In this document: positions 36,324 through 45,649 of the stretch, piece by piece
How positions within the stretch are numbered: the first letter of the stretch is position 1
Layout: each line of letters begins with the position of its first letter
Source: Comamonadaceae bacterium
Lineage (GTDB): Bacteria > Pseudomonadota > Gammaproteobacteria > Burkholderiales > Burkholderiaceae_C
Length of the DNA stretch: 64,000 bases
Reading direction: 5' to 3'
NCBI GenBank assembly: GCA_947475685.1
Contig: CANJNC010000008.1
Coordinates: forward strand, 1-64,000
Program-made: the position numbers and the translations under genes
Notes under the pieces: generated by a model
Seen by the model: only the letters and a program-made list of their open reading frames with translations
Told to the model about the DNA's origin: nothing
Databases searched by the model: none

Positions 36324-37514
36324 ATGAATATTGTCGATACTTTCTTGGATGTTTCCAAATTTGTAAGCTTAAGGCGCGATATACATGCTCACCCTGAGTT
36401 GGGTTTTGAAGAGCATCGGACTTCAGAGATTGTTGCCAATCGTCTTAAAGAATGGGGTCTCGAGGTTCATACGGGTGTTGCGGGCACTGGTGTGGTTGGT
36501 GTCCTTAAAAGAGGCTCGAGCAATCGGTCCATTGGACTTAGAGCAGATTTAGATGCCTTGCCTTTGCAAGAGGAGAATCATTTTCCTCACCGAAGTATCC
36601 ACCCTGGGAAAATGCATGCGTGTGGACACGATGGACACACGACCATGCTATTGGCTGCCGCTTGGCATTTATCCCAAAGTGGTCAATTTGATGGGTCCAT
36701 TAACTTTATTTTTCAACCGGCTGAGGAGATGGGCAAGGCCGGGGCAAAGAAAATGATCGAAGATGGGCTTTTTCAGAGGTTTCCGTGTGATGCCGTGTTT
36801 GCACTCCACAATTTTTCAATCGGTCATGTGGGACACTTTGCCCTTAATCATGGCGCACTGATGGCCTCAAGCAATACTTGGCGCGTCACGATTCACGGGC
36901 AAGGTACCCATGCCTCCTTGCCCCATACGGGCGTCGATCCAGTGGCTGCCGTCATTGATTTGGCCCAGCAGGTACAGTCGTTGGTCTCAAAAGTTATCAA
37001 TTCTAATGAGCGGGCATTGTTGGCTGTGACACAAATTCAAGGTTCTGGTGCTCCCAACGTCATACCTGATTTGGCTTTTGTGGGTGGTACGATTAGAACG
37101 TTCTCTGAGGATGCGAGCGATAAATTGGAGAGCGGTCTAAATCGCTTGGCCAATGGGATTGCTCAAGCCCATGGGTGTCGTGCTGAGGTGAGTTTTTTGC
37201 GCGCCTCTCCTCCAGTGGTCAATTATGAGCGAGAAGCTAAATTTGCTGCAGAAGTCATGCGGGAGATTGTCGGCTCTGCTGCAGTCAATGAAAATTATCC
37301 TGCAATCATGAGCGCTGAAGATTTTGCGCACATGCTGAAAGTCAAGCCAGGTTGTTACGCTTTCATCGGCAATGGGGATGGGGAGCACCGAATGCCAGAT
37401 CATGGATCAGGCCCGTGCATTATTCACAATACATCATTTGATTTCAATGATGAAATTATTCCAATTGGTGCCAGTTACTTTGTTAAATTGGCTGAGAAGT
37501 GGTTGAGTCATTAA
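36324..37514 (+). CDS. M20-family amidohydrolase (hippurate hydrolase-like)
   Basis: A 396-residue M20D metal-dependent amidohydrolase. Dinuclear metal-binding residues are visible in KMHACGHDGHT (Cys and His), QPAEEMGKAG (Glu pair), ALHNFSIG (His) and the late CIIHNTSFDFND (His). The lid/dimerisation domain has GTHASLPHTGVDPVAA. It has no signal peptide, so it acts in the cytoplasm, releasing a carboxylate from an N-acyl amino acid or similar amide. The ATG at 36324 is preferred to a TTG at 36309. It follows the receptors by ~120 bases and precedes another receptor by 11. Confidence 0.93.
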   Translation: MNIVDTFLDVSKFVSLRRDIHAHPELGFEEHRTSEIVANRLKEWGLEVHTGVAGTGVVGVLKRGSSNRSIGLRADLDALPLQEENHFPHRSIHPGKMHACGHDGHTTMLLAAAWHLSQSGQFDGSINFIFQPAEEMGKAGAKKMIEDGLFQRFPCDAVFALHNFSIGHVGHFALNHGALMASSNTWRVTIHGQGTHASLPHTGVDPVAAVIDLAQQVQSLVSKVINSNERALLAVTQIQGSGAPNVIPDLAFVGGTIRTFSEDASDKLESGLNRLANGIAQAHGCRAEVSFLRASPPVVNYEREAKFAAEVMREIVGSAAVNENYPAIMSAEDFAHMLKVKPGCYAFIGNGDGEHRMPDHGSGPCIIHNTSFDFNDEIIPIGASYFVKLAEKWLSH

Positions 37515-37525
37515 GGAGAATTTAT

Positions 37526-38482
37526 ATGCATACGTATTTATTTAAATTTATCGCGGCGACTTCATTCGTATTTTTGAGCTCAACTTCGATGGCTCAAAAG
37601 GTCATCAAAATGGTCGTCCCTTTTGGGCCAGGTGCAGTGCAAGACACGGTAGCAAGGACATTCAACAATGAATTGGGGCAAATTTTAGAGGCCACGGTGA
37701 TCATTGAAAACAAGGCTGGTGCTGGTAGCACCATTGGTACGAACTTTGTTGCCAAGTCCAACCCTGATGGAGCAACTTTGATTTTGGCTGCTGCGAGTCA
37801 TACGCTTGCGGGGCATTTGTACGAAAAGTTGCCCTACGACCCCATCAAAGATTTCTCACCAGTCTCATTAATTGGTTACTCAGGGTATGTGATTGGAGCT
37901 CCAAGTTCTTTGGGCGCCAGTAACCTTAGAGACTACATTCGGATATTGAAAGCAAAACCTAAAGAATACAACTACGCTTCAGCAGGAAATGGCAGTGCGT
38001 CTCATTTGGGCATGGCCTCCTTCTTAACCAGGGCTGGTATCGATATGCAGCACATTCCAATGAAGTCTACAGGGGATGCTGTGAACGAAGTGCTCGCCAA
38101 TCGAGTGCAAGGTGTGACCTCTGCAACGATTGGTTTGATTGGTTTCAGACAAGATTCAAGAATCAAGTTGTTGGCCTACACGGGTAAGCAGCGATCAAAG
38201 TTTTTACCTGAGATTCCTACTGTGTCCGAATCTGGAGTGCCTGGTTTTCATTTCGACTCATGGATGGGCTTGTTGGCCGCAGCAAACACGCCCAAGGCAG
38301 AGGTAGAGAAAATAAACCGCGCTATGATCAAAGTCTTGGCAGACCCTGTTGTTCAAGAAAGACTCATCAAATTGGGCCTTGAAGTTCAAACCGCTTCTCC
38401 TGAAGAGTTTCAACAAATCTTGTCCCTGGATTGGCAAAACGCTGCTGTGATTGTTAAATCCTCAGGGGCAAAATTAGAGTAA
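37526..38482 (+). CDS. Bug-family receptor (copy 5)
   Basis: A 318-residue periplasmic receptor. The ATG at 37526 has AAGGAGA eight bases upstream and gives a clean signal peptide ending in TSMAQ; an upstream in-frame start would overlap the amidohydrolase. The signatures are KMVVPFGPGAVQDTVARTF, VIENKAGAGSTIGTNFVA, YASAGNGSASHLGMA and the C-terminal GLEVQTASPEEF. It is close to the amidohydrolase gene, hinting that it binds that enzyme's substrate (inference). It ends the cluster. Confidence 0.93.
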   Translation: MHTYLFKFIAATSFVFLSSTSMAQKVIKMVVPFGPGAVQDTVARTFNNELGQILEATVIIENKAGAGSTIGTNFVAKSNPDGATLILAAASHTLAGHLYEKLPYDPIKDFSPVSLIGYSGYVIGAPSSLGASNLRDYIRILKAKPKEYNYASAGNGSASHLGMASFLTRAGIDMQHIPMKSTGDAVNEVLANRVQGVTSATIGLIGFRQDSRIKLLAYTGKQRSKFLPEIPTVSESGVPGFHFDSWMGLLAAANTPKAEVEKINRAMIKVLADPVVQERLIKLGLEVQTASPEEFQQILSLDWQNAAVIVKSSGAKLE

Positions 38483-38541
38483 ATTGAACCAAAGCGTCCA
38501 TTTAATTCCTTGCCACTTTACAAATGATGTTGCACTTGTTT

Positions 38542-40206
38542 TTAAAGTGCGTCACTAGCAAAGTCGGCAAGTCTTGAACGCTCACCTCTGGCCAATGTGA
38601 TATGACCGCCGTGAGGCCAGCCTTTGAATTTATCAACGGCATAGGTCAGGCCAGATGATCCTTCGGTGAGGTAGGGCGTGTCTATTTGGGCTAAATTACC
38701 CATGCAGATGATCTTTGTTCCCGGCCCGGCGCGTGTGATGAGTGTTTTCATTTGCTTGGGCGTTAAATTTTGAGCCTCATCAATAATGACATATTTATTG
38801 AGAAAGGTTCGGCCTCTCATGAAATTCAAACTTTTAATTTTAATCTTGCTTCTGATCAACTCATTGGTTGCTGCTCTTCCCCATTCTCCCGAGCCCGTAT
38901 CGGTTTTTGCAAGAACTTCTAAATTGTCATCCAATGCGCCCATCCAAGGGCCCATTTTTTCTTCTTCAGTACCAGGTAGAAAGCCTATATCCTCACCTAC
39001 ACTGACTGTAGCTCGGGTCATGATGATTTCGCTATAACGTCTTTCATCGAGCACTTGTGTCAAACCAGATACCAAAGCAAGCAGCGTTTTGCCCGTTCCA
39101 GCTGTGCCAGTCAGAGTGACGAAATCAATTTCAGGATCCAGCAACAAATTAAGTGCGAAATTTTGTTCTCTATTTCTGGCCGTCACGCCCCAGATGGCAT
39201 TCTTCAAGTGATTGAAATCTTTTAAGGTTTTAAAGACGGCCGTCTTGCCCCTGATCTCTGTGACACGTGCATAAAGACTAGGTTCACCAGGGGACTCAAA
39301 GTAGACAAATTGATTGATATGAAGGCTTGGCACGATGGGGCCACTGATTCTGTAATAGGTGTGGCTACCAGACTGCCAGCTTTCAACAGTCTTGCCATTT
39401 TTGATCCAAAAGTCCGAGGGCAAGGAAAGCCATCCACTGTATAAAAGATCGCCATCCTCGAGTGTTTTGTCATTTTGATAGTCCTCTGCAGCCAAGCCCA
39501 AAGCCCTGGCCTTGACGCGCATATTGATATCCTTGGACACCAATACGACTTCTCTTGATGGGTACTTGTTCTTAAGTGCTTGAACGACGCCTAAAATTTG
39601 ATTGTCTGCCTTGCCTTGCGGCAAACTGATAGGCAAGCTGATGTCTAAAGTCTCGGTTTGAAAAAATAATTTACCACTGACGTATTTATGACCCGTGCCA
39701 TTCAGTAACAGTCCCTTGGTCATGTCTGACGCATTTGATGCAGCCAATGCATCCAAAGATCTGCTGGTTTGGCGCGCATTGCGAGCGACCTCAGTCATGC
39801 CTTTTTTATGACTGTCAAGTTCTTCAAGGACGATCATGGGCAAGTAGATGTCATGCTCTTCAAATCGGAAAAGACACATGGGGTCGTGCATCAACACGTT
39901 TGTATCAAGCACGAAAAGTTTGGCTACGCCTGGGGACTTCTTTTTGATGACCTTTGCTTTGATGGGCGCGGCATTTTTATGTTCATTTTTTCTTGCGCGA
40001 TACTTTTTAAGCTCCTCGTTGCTGTTGTCAAGACTCACCTCCCCTCCTTGTTGATCGAAATGTGTAAAGACTTGAGGCTTTTCATGGACTGGACCTGGCT
40101 CAAAGTGAGCGGCTTGTCTTTTGATCGGATTTGTACTGATGGGGGTTTCAAAGGCTTCTTGGCCTAAAAGGGAGGCGCGTTTTGAAGGGGCAGGGGGCAG
40201 AGGCAT
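38542..40206 (-). CDS. PhoH-family protein with N-terminal PIN domain
   Basis: A 554-residue protein of the PIN-PhoH (PhoH2-like) type. After a ~95-residue basic, variable N-terminus comes a PIN nuclease domain starting KLFVLDTNVLMHDP, with conserved acids in VLEELDSHK and VSKDINMRVKA. The C-terminal PhoH ATPase has Walker A TGTAGTGKTLLAL, Walker B YVIIDEAQNLTP and LARGERSRLA. Characterised PhoH2 proteins couple RNA cleavage with helicase activity. It stands alone, downstream of the peroxiredoxin gene on the same strand but separated by a terminator. Confidence 0.94.
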   Translation of the reverse strand: MPLPPAPSKRASLLGQEAFETPISTNPIKRQAAHFEPGPVHEKPQVFTHFDQQGGEVSLDNSNEELKKYRARKNEHKNAAPIKAKVIKKKSPGVAKLFVLDTNVLMHDPMCLFRFEEHDIYLPMIVLEELDSHKKGMTEVARNARQTSRSLDALAASNASDMTKGLLLNGTGHKYVSGKLFFQTETLDISLPISLPQGKADNQILGVVQALKNKYPSREVVLVSKDINMRVKARALGLAAEDYQNDKTLEDGDLLYSGWLSLPSDFWIKNGKTVESWQSGSHTYYRISGPIVPSLHINQFVYFESPGEPSLYARVTEIRGKTAVFKTLKDFNHLKNAIWGVTARNREQNFALNLLLDPEIDFVTLTGTAGTGKTLLALVSGLTQVLDERRYSEIIMTRATVSVGEDIGFLPGTEEEKMGPWMGALDDNLEVLAKTDTGSGEWGRAATNELIRSKIKIKSLNFMRGRTFLNKYVIIDEAQNLTPKQMKTLITRAGPGTKIICMGNLAQIDTPYLTEGSSGLTYAVDKFKGWPHGGHITLARGERSRLADFASDAL

Positions 40207-40298
40207 GTGCTTTTAATGAGTATGTTGAACGTTCGAGGGTTGAGAAAAGGATTCTTGTGCGAGGTTGTTTGCTGTCAATAGAAACCCACGAAGCCTAT

Positions 40299-40327
40299 GA
40301 AAAAGCCGCCAAGGGAACCGGGCGGCT
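40299..40327 (-). terminator. Rho-independent terminator after the peroxiredoxin gene
   Basis: On the minus strand a 7-bp GC stem (AGCCGCC at 40321-40327, GGCGGCT at 40304-40310) with a 10-base loop is followed by a run of T. It ends transcripts of the peroxiredoxin gene before phoH. Confidence 0.85.
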
Positions 40328-40419
40328 AAATTCAACGAAGTGAGACTATAAACAGGGTTAAACAACTCATCAATGTTCATGCAAACATCATAACCCAATC
40401 AAATGACAAAAAATACCGT

Positions 40420-40908
40420 TCAGGCTGTGGCAGGAGCAGGTTTTTTAAGCGCTTTGACCGCTTTCAAGACCTCGTCCACGTGACCAGGCACTTTCAGTCC
40501 ACGCCATTCTTCTTTCAAAAGACCATCTGCACCGATTAAAAAGGTGCTGCGTTCGATGCCTTTGACTTTTTTACCGTACATGATCTTATTTTTGACAACA
40601 CCAAACATATGACACATTTTTTCCTCGGTGTCGGCAATCAATTCAAAGGGCAGTTCAAGTTTGGTTTTGAAGTCATCATGGGACTTCATATTGTCTCTAG
40701 ACACGCCAAACACAACGGCGCCAGCCTTTGTAAAGTCTTTGTATTTATCCCTAAACTGCATGGCCTCGGTGGTACAACCTGGGGTATTATCCTTTGGGTA
40801 AAAATAAAGAATCAAAGTTTTGCCGACATGGGTGTGATTTGTTACTTTCACGCCCCCGGTAGCGTTTGCTTCAAATTCGGGAAGGGGTTTGTTTATAACA
40901 ATCGCCAT
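40420..40908 (-). CDS. bcp: Thioredoxin-dependent peroxiredoxin (BCP/PrxQ)
   Basis: A 162-residue peroxiredoxin reducing hydroperoxides. The peroxidatic Cys is C45 in NTPGCTTEAMQFRD, with conserved PKDNTPG before it and GVSRDNMKSH after. The resolving Cys that E. coli BCP has five residues later is absent (Met here). Another Cys near residue 99 (EEKMCHMFG) might substitute, or the enzyme may be 1-Cys. The start at 40908 is chosen because it gives the standard N-terminus; an upstream in-frame start adds eight unlikely residues. Confidence 0.95.
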   Translation of the reverse strand: MAIVINKPLPEFEANATGGVKVTNHTHVGKTLILYFYPKDNTPGCTTEAMQFRDKYKDFTKAGAVVFGVSRDNMKSHDDFKTKLELPFELIADTEEKMCHMFGVVKNKIMYGKKVKGIERSTFLIGADGLLKEEWRGLKVPGHVDEVLKAVKALKKPAPATA

Positions 40909-40931
40909 AGTTCTACTTGTCCAGTGTAACA

Positions 40932-40965
40932 AAGGGGCCGCTTCAAAAGCGGCAACCCCTTATTT
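40932..40965. other. Two-part GC-rich hairpin upstream of the peroxiredoxin gene
   Basis: AAGGGG-CCGCTT (40932-40943) pairs with AAGCGG (40947-40952) and CCCCTT (40956-40961), leaving a 3-base bulge. It lies past the end of the Mth938-like gene and just upstream of the peroxiredoxin start. It may be a terminator for the former, but T-rich tails on both strands are short. Confidence 0.4.
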
Positions 40966-41112
40966 TAACTTCAAAATCGGCCTCCAAGCGGTGCTGCATT
41001 TCTTATTTAAAGGAGTTGCATGAGGCGATGAATTTAGTCATCCTCAAGCTCAAAGGGGCCGATAGGAAGCATTCAAATTAAGGGTAAACCCTAGATCTCG
41101 TTTGTTTGGCGT

Positions 41113-41502
41113 TCAAAGACTTTTCGGCTCGATCAATAAAAGGGCGGCGACTTTTCGTCCTTCACCTGCCAAGATATTGTAGGTTCTGCAAGCCGCTGGG
41201 GTATCCATGGTTTCAAAACCCAATTGAGCGTGTTTGAAAGCAAGGGCCCATTGCTTGGGCATAAATTTCAATTTTTGACCACTGCCTAAGATCACCAGTT
41301 CAATTCCAATCGTTTTCAATTGGATCAATTTTTCCAAGTGAAGGGCGGTCAAGTTCTCGGGTTTAAGTGTTCCAAGAAGTTCCTTTTGACCCTCAGAGCT
41401 GATGAGCAAGGAGTCAAAATATTTTTCACCATTGATGGCAATCCAGTCCTGTTCATAAGCCGTGACGGCTTGAACGTCCATTTGATCAGGTTGAAGTTTC
41501 AT
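41113..41502 (-). CDS. Mth938-like domain protein (DUF498)
   Basis: A 129-residue protein of the Mth938/DUF498 (NDUFAF3-like) fold. It shows the alternating strands VTAYEQDWIAINGEKYFDSLLIS, then LKTIGIELVILGSGQKLKFMP, then the helix-strand FETMDTPAACRTYNILAGEGRKVAALLL, which is the most conserved part. Bacterial members are uncharacterised; the mitochondrial relative helps assemble complex I. It is divergent from the aminotransferase gene. The function here is unknown. Confidence 0.88.
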   Translation of the reverse strand: MKLQPDQMDVQAVTAYEQDWIAINGEKYFDSLLISSEGQKELLGTLKPENLTALHLEKLIQLKTIGIELVILGSGQKLKFMPKQWALAFKHAQLGFETMDTPAACRTYNILAGEGRKVAALLLIEPKSL

Positions 41503-41577
41503 GGGTTTTAAGCTAAAGGGGTCAATTATGTGTTCAAATTATAGGTTTTCATCACGAAAGACCCCAAAGGAGGGACT

Positions 41578-42804
41578 TTGAAAGCTGTTTATAAATCCAA
41601 CAAGCTGGCCAATGTCTGTTATGACATTCGTGGTCCTGTGCTCGATCGCGCTCGACAAATGGAGGAAGAGGGCCACAAAATCATCAAGCTCAATATAGGC
41701 AATTTGGCTGTCTTTGGCTTTGATGCGCCCGAGGAAATCCAGCAAGACATGATCAGAAACTTGCCCAACGCTGCAGCCTATTCAGACAGCAAGGGTATTT
41801 TCGCTGCAAGAAAAGCGGTCATGCATTACTCACAACAACAAGGCATCAAAGGTGTGTTGTTGGATGATATTTATTTAGGCAACGGTGCCAGTGAATTGAT
41901 TGTGATGGCGACCAACGCGCTCTTGAACGATGGCGATGAGATGCTCTTGCCGGCACCGGATTATCCTTTGTGGACAGCTGCAGTGAGTTTATCGGGCGGC
42001 ACGCCCGTGCACTATATGTGCGATGAGGAAAATGGATGGATGCCAGATTTAAAAGACATTCGCTCTAAGATCACGCCCAGTACAAAAGGCATTGTTATCA
42101 TAAATCCAAACAATCCAACGGGTGCCCTGTATTCGAACGAATTGCTTTTGGGCATCATTGAGCTGGCCAGAGAGCACAATTTGGTGGTCTTTGCAGATGA
42201 GGTCTATGACAAAGTTTTGTACGATGGTGTTAAGCACACTGCTATGGGTTCACTCTCAGAAGATGTGTTGACACTTACCTTTAACTCGCTCTCAAAAAGT
42301 TATCGCTCCTGCGGTTATCGCGCCGGTTGGATGGTGGTCTCAGGAGATAAGAAGTCTGCCAAAGATTACATTGAGGGCTTGAACATGCTTTCTTCAATGC
42401 GTTTGTGTGCCAATGTCCCTGGACAATGGGCCATACAAACGGCTTTAGGAGGCTATCAAAGCATCCAAGATTTGGTCAAGGAAGGCGGACGTTTGAAGCG
42501 CCAAAGAGATTTGGCTTATGAATTGATTACGGCCATTCCCGGTGTGAGTTGTGTCAAGCCCAGTGCTGCGCTTTACATGTTTCCGAAGTTAGATCCCAAA
42601 ATGTATCCCATTGAAAACGATCAGGACTTCATCAATGAGATGCTTCAAGAGACCAAAGTTTTGTTGGTGCAAGGCTCGGGATTTAACTGGCCGCGTACCG
42701 ATCATTTTCGCATTGTCTTTCTCCCCCATGAGGATGATTTAAGAGTTGCGATCAATAGGATTGCGAAATTTTTAGAACTATATCGACACAATAAAGCACA
42801 ATGA
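41578..42804 (+). CDS. alaA: Alanine-type aminotransferase (AlaA-like)
   Basis: A 408-residue class I PLP aminotransferase interconverting alanine and pyruvate with 2-oxoglutarate/glutamate. The N-terminus (SNKLANVCYDIRGPVLDRAR) matches AlaA. PLP-site features are NPNNPTGALYS, FADEVYDKVLYDG and the Schiff-base Lys in NSLSKSYRSCGYRAGW. The start is TTG, supported by AAAGGAGG (41566-41573). Its stop overlaps hom by four bases (ATGA), so alaA-hom-thrC is one translationally coupled operon, a common order in betaproteobacteria. Confidence 0.95.
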   Translation: MKAVYKSNKLANVCYDIRGPVLDRARQMEEEGHKIIKLNIGNLAVFGFDAPEEIQQDMIRNLPNAAAYSDSKGIFAARKAVMHYSQQQGIKGVLLDDIYLGNGASELIVMATNALLNDGDEMLLPAPDYPLWTAAVSLSGGTPVHYMCDEENGWMPDLKDIRSKITPSTKGIVIINPNNPTGALYSNELLLGIIELAREHNLVVFADEVYDKVLYDGVKHTAMGSLSEDVLTLTFNSLSKSYRSCGYRAGWMVVSGDKKSAKDYIEGLNMLSSMRLCANVPGQWAIQTALGGYQSIQDLVKEGGRLKRQRDLAYELITAIPGVSCVKPSAALYMFPKLDPKMYPIENDQDFINEMLQETKVLLVQGSGFNWPRTDHFRIVFLPHEDDLRVAINRIAKFLELYRHNKAQ

Positions 42805-44111
42805 AAAGCATCAAAGTAGGCCTTTTGGGCATAGGTACAGTGGGTCGTGGGACCTTTGAGGTTTTAAAGCGTAATCAAGATGAAATTTCTAGGCGTGCAG
42901 GTCGTGGCATCGAGATCACGATGGTGGCAGACTTGGATGTCGCTCGTGCCCGTGAGATCGTAGGTGCAGATGTCCAAGTTGTCTCCAACGGACAAGACAT
43001 CATCGACAACCCAGAGATCGATGTGGTGGTCGAGCTCATCGGGGGATATGGCATTGCAAAAGAGTTGATTTTAAAAGCCATCGCTGCAGGCAAACATGTC
43101 GTAACAGCAAATAAAGCCTTGATAGCGGTTCATGGATCTGAAATTTTTGCGGCTGCAAAAAACAAGGATGTGATGGTTTCATTTGAGGCTGCCGTGGCCG
43201 GAGGCATCCCAATCATCAAAGCTTTGCGTGAGGGCTTGACGGCCAATCGAATACAGTGGATTGCTGGCATTATCAATGGAACCACGAACTTTATTCTCTC
43301 TGAGATGCGCGATAAAGGCTTGTCTTTTGAGGCCGTCTTGTCTCAAGCCCAGGCTTTGGGTTATGCCGAGGCAGATCCTACGTTTGATATTGAGGGCATT
43401 GATGCGGCTCACAAAGCGACCATCATGGCCTCTTTGGCCTATGGGATTGAGGTTCAATTTGAGCGCGCCTACGTAGAAGGCATCACCAAGCTACAAGGTC
43501 AAGATATTCTCTACGCTGAGCAAATGGGATATCGATTAAAGTTGTTGGGCATTTCAAAGCGTGTGAAAAGTGGCGTTGAACTTCGCGTTCACCCCTGCCT
43601 GGTTCCCAGTAAGTGTTTGATTGCCAACGTGGAGGGTGCAATGAACGCGGTCATGGTTCATGCCGATGCTGTTGGCACGACGCTCTACTACGGCAAGGGT
43701 GCCGGTAGCGAGCCCACAGCCAGCGCCGTCATCGCTGATTTGGTGGACATGGCGAGAATGCAAAGCGCTCATCCATCGCACAGAGTGCCGCCTCTGGCCT
43801 TTCAAGCCAATCGCATGAGTGATGACCCCATTCTTGATATGTCTGAAGTCATCACAAGTTATTACTTGCGTTTGCGCGTGGCGGATCAAGCGGGCGTGTT
43901 GGCCAAGGTCACCGGACTGCTTGCGCAATGCGATATCAGCATTGATGCCGTGTTGCAAAGACCAGCCAGTGAGGGAGAGAGTCAAACCGATTTGATCATT
44001 TTGACCCACAATTGTTTGGAAAAAGACATGAATCACGCGATTGGTGAAATTCAAAAACTGTCCTCTATTTTGGCGCCCATCGTTCGAATTAGAAAAGAAG
44101 AACTCAGCTGA
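42801..44111 (+). CDS. hom: Homoserine dehydrogenase
   Basis: A 436-residue enzyme reducing aspartate semialdehyde to homoserine. The nucleotide-binding GLLGIGTVGRGT is at the start. The catalytic domain has AAVAGGIPIIKALREGLTANRI, GIINGTTNFILSEM and AEADPTFDIEGIDAAHK. A C-terminal ACT domain (~355-430; RLRVADQAGVLAKVTGLL) implies feedback control by threonine. It overlaps alaA by four bases and thrC by one. It is monofunctional, without an aspartokinase part. Confidence 0.98.
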   Translation: MKSIKVGLLGIGTVGRGTFEVLKRNQDEISRRAGRGIEITMVADLDVARAREIVGADVQVVSNGQDIIDNPEIDVVVELIGGYGIAKELILKAIAAGKHVVTANKALIAVHGSEIFAAAKNKDVMVSFEAAVAGGIPIIKALREGLTANRIQWIAGIINGTTNFILSEMRDKGLSFEAVLSQAQALGYAEADPTFDIEGIDAAHKATIMASLAYGIEVQFERAYVEGITKLQGQDILYAEQMGYRLKLLGISKRVKSGVELRVHPCLVPSKCLIANVEGAMNAVMVHADAVGTTLYYGKGAGSEPTASAVIADLVDMARMQSAHPSHRVPPLAFQANRMSDDPILDMSEVITSYYLRLRVADQAGVLAKVTGLLAQCDISIDAVLQRPASEGESQTDLIILTHNCLEKDMNHAIGEIQKLSSILAPIVRIRKEELS

Positions 44112-45541
44112 TGAAATATCTGTCGACCCGGGGACTGCCCCAAAAAAGATCTTTCTGCGATATTTTGCTCGAAGGCCTGGCACCCGATGGTGGTCTGTAT
44201 TTGCCCGAGCACTATCCTCAAATTGATGCGAAAGAGCTGAAAAAACTTGAACTTATTTTTTTTCAGGAAGGTTATGCGAGTTTGGCATTTTCTCTTTTGA
44301 GTCTTTTCATTGATGATATTCCAAGTGCTGATTTAAAAGGTCTTTGTGATAAAACTTACACGAAAGCAGTTTTTGGTTCTGAAAAAATTGCCCCTGTCAG
44401 GGCTTTGACGGATGGACTTTTTATTCAGGCTCTCTCCAATGGCCCAACGCTTGCCTTTAAAGACATGGCCATGCAGTTGCTTGGTAATTTGTTTGAATAT
44501 GAGCTGAATAGAAAAAATCAAGAACTCAATATTTTGGGAGCCACTTCTGGCGACACAGGAAGTGCCGCAGAGTACGCTATGCGAGGAAAAAAAGGTATTC
44601 GAGTTTTCATGACAAGTCCCAAAGGGAGAATGAGCCCTTTTCAACAAGCGCAAATGTTTAGCTTGTTGGATGACAATATATTTAACATTGCCGTTGAGGG
44701 CGTTTTTGATGATTGTCAAGATATTGTAAAAGCCGTTTCAAATGATTTGCCATTGAAGAAACAACTGAAAATTGGCACTGTCAATTCCATCAATTGGGCG
44801 AGACTTTTGGCGCAGGTGGTCTATTACTTTGCTGGGTATTTTCAAGCAAAAGCGATGAGCGCCAAGACGCACATCAGTTTTGCTGTTCCGAGTGGTAATT
44901 TTGGCAATGTATGCGCCGCTCATGTGGCTCGCATGATGGGACTTCCTATCCATCAGTTGATCGTTGCGACCAATGAAAACAACGTGTTGGATGAATTTTT
45001 TAAAACTGGAATTTATCGCGTCAGATCAAGTGCGGACACACACGAGACCTCAAGCCCTTCAATGGATATTTCCAAAGCCAGTAATTTTGAGCGTTTCATC
45101 TTTGATTTATTGGAAAAAGATGGTGCGCTGACAAGCAAGCTTTTCTCCAAAGATATTCATGCACAAGGATTTTTTGATTTAAGTGCAGACCCACGTTTCA
45201 AGGCTATTTTCAGCAAGTTTGGGTTCACGAGTGGCTCAAGCACTCATCAAAACCGACTTCAGACAATCAAGGACGTTTATACAAAGTATCATGAAATTAT
45301 TGATCCTCACACAGCCGACGGTTTGAAAGTCGCCCAAGCACGTTTGGTCGAAGATGAGGTGATTGTGGTCTTGGAGACAGCGTTGCCCATCAAGTTTGCT
45401 TCAACCATCATAGAAGCTTTGGGCATAGAGCCTCCACGACCAGAGGCATTTGAGGGCATTGAGTCTTTGCCAAAGAGAGTAGCCGTGATGCCAGCCGATG
45501 TACAAAAGATCAAAGATTTTATGCTTGAGAATGTAAGCTAA
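44111..45541 (+). CDS. thrC: Threonine synthase
   Basis: A 476-residue PLP enzyme making threonine from O-phosphohomoserine. It has YLSTRGLPQKRSFCDILLEG at the start, the PLP Lys in NGPTLAFKDMAMQ, ILGATSGDTGSAAEYAMRGK and the late GSSTHQNRL. Its length and pattern are of the longer class found in proteobacteria and fungi. Its ATG overlaps the hom stop by one base (TGATG), so translation is coupled. The moeA gene follows after ~110 bases. Confidence 0.98.
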   Translation: MKYLSTRGLPQKRSFCDILLEGLAPDGGLYLPEHYPQIDAKELKKLELIFFQEGYASLAFSLLSLFIDDIPSADLKGLCDKTYTKAVFGSEKIAPVRALTDGLFIQALSNGPTLAFKDMAMQLLGNLFEYELNRKNQELNILGATSGDTGSAAEYAMRGKKGIRVFMTSPKGRMSPFQQAQMFSLLDDNIFNIAVEGVFDDCQDIVKAVSNDLPLKKQLKIGTVNSINWARLLAQVVYYFAGYFQAKAMSAKTHISFAVPSGNFGNVCAAHVARMMGLPIHQLIVATNENNVLDEFFKTGIYRVRSSADTHETSSPSMDISKASNFERFIFDLLEKDGALTSKLFSKDIHAQGFFDLSADPRFKAIFSKFGFTSGSSTHQNRLQTIKDVYTKYHEIIDPHTADGLKVAQARLVEDEVIVVLETALPIKFASTIIEALGIEPPRPEAFEGIESLPKRVAVMPADVQKIKDFMLENVS

Positions 45542-45602
45542 TTGTCTTTTGAGGTTGTATTTTGAGGATCCTTTTAAAAAGGATGTTGAAGATTTTCAAG
45601 TC

Positions 45603-45622
45603 GTGAGCTGTCGGCTCACTTT
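45603..45622 (+). terminator. Possible weak terminator after thrC
   Basis: GTGAGC (45603-45608) pairs with GCTCAC (45614-45619) around a 5-base loop, followed by TTT. The short stem and poor T-run suggest at best partial termination before moeA. Confidence 0.35.
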
Positions 45623-45649
45623 CCCACACCAAGAGCAAGAGTTTTTCGA

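Noticed and set aside
38532-38550. Hairpin at the convergence of the fifth receptor and phoH
   Set aside because: Six-base stem overlapping the phoH stop region with no T-run on either strand; not a convincing terminator.
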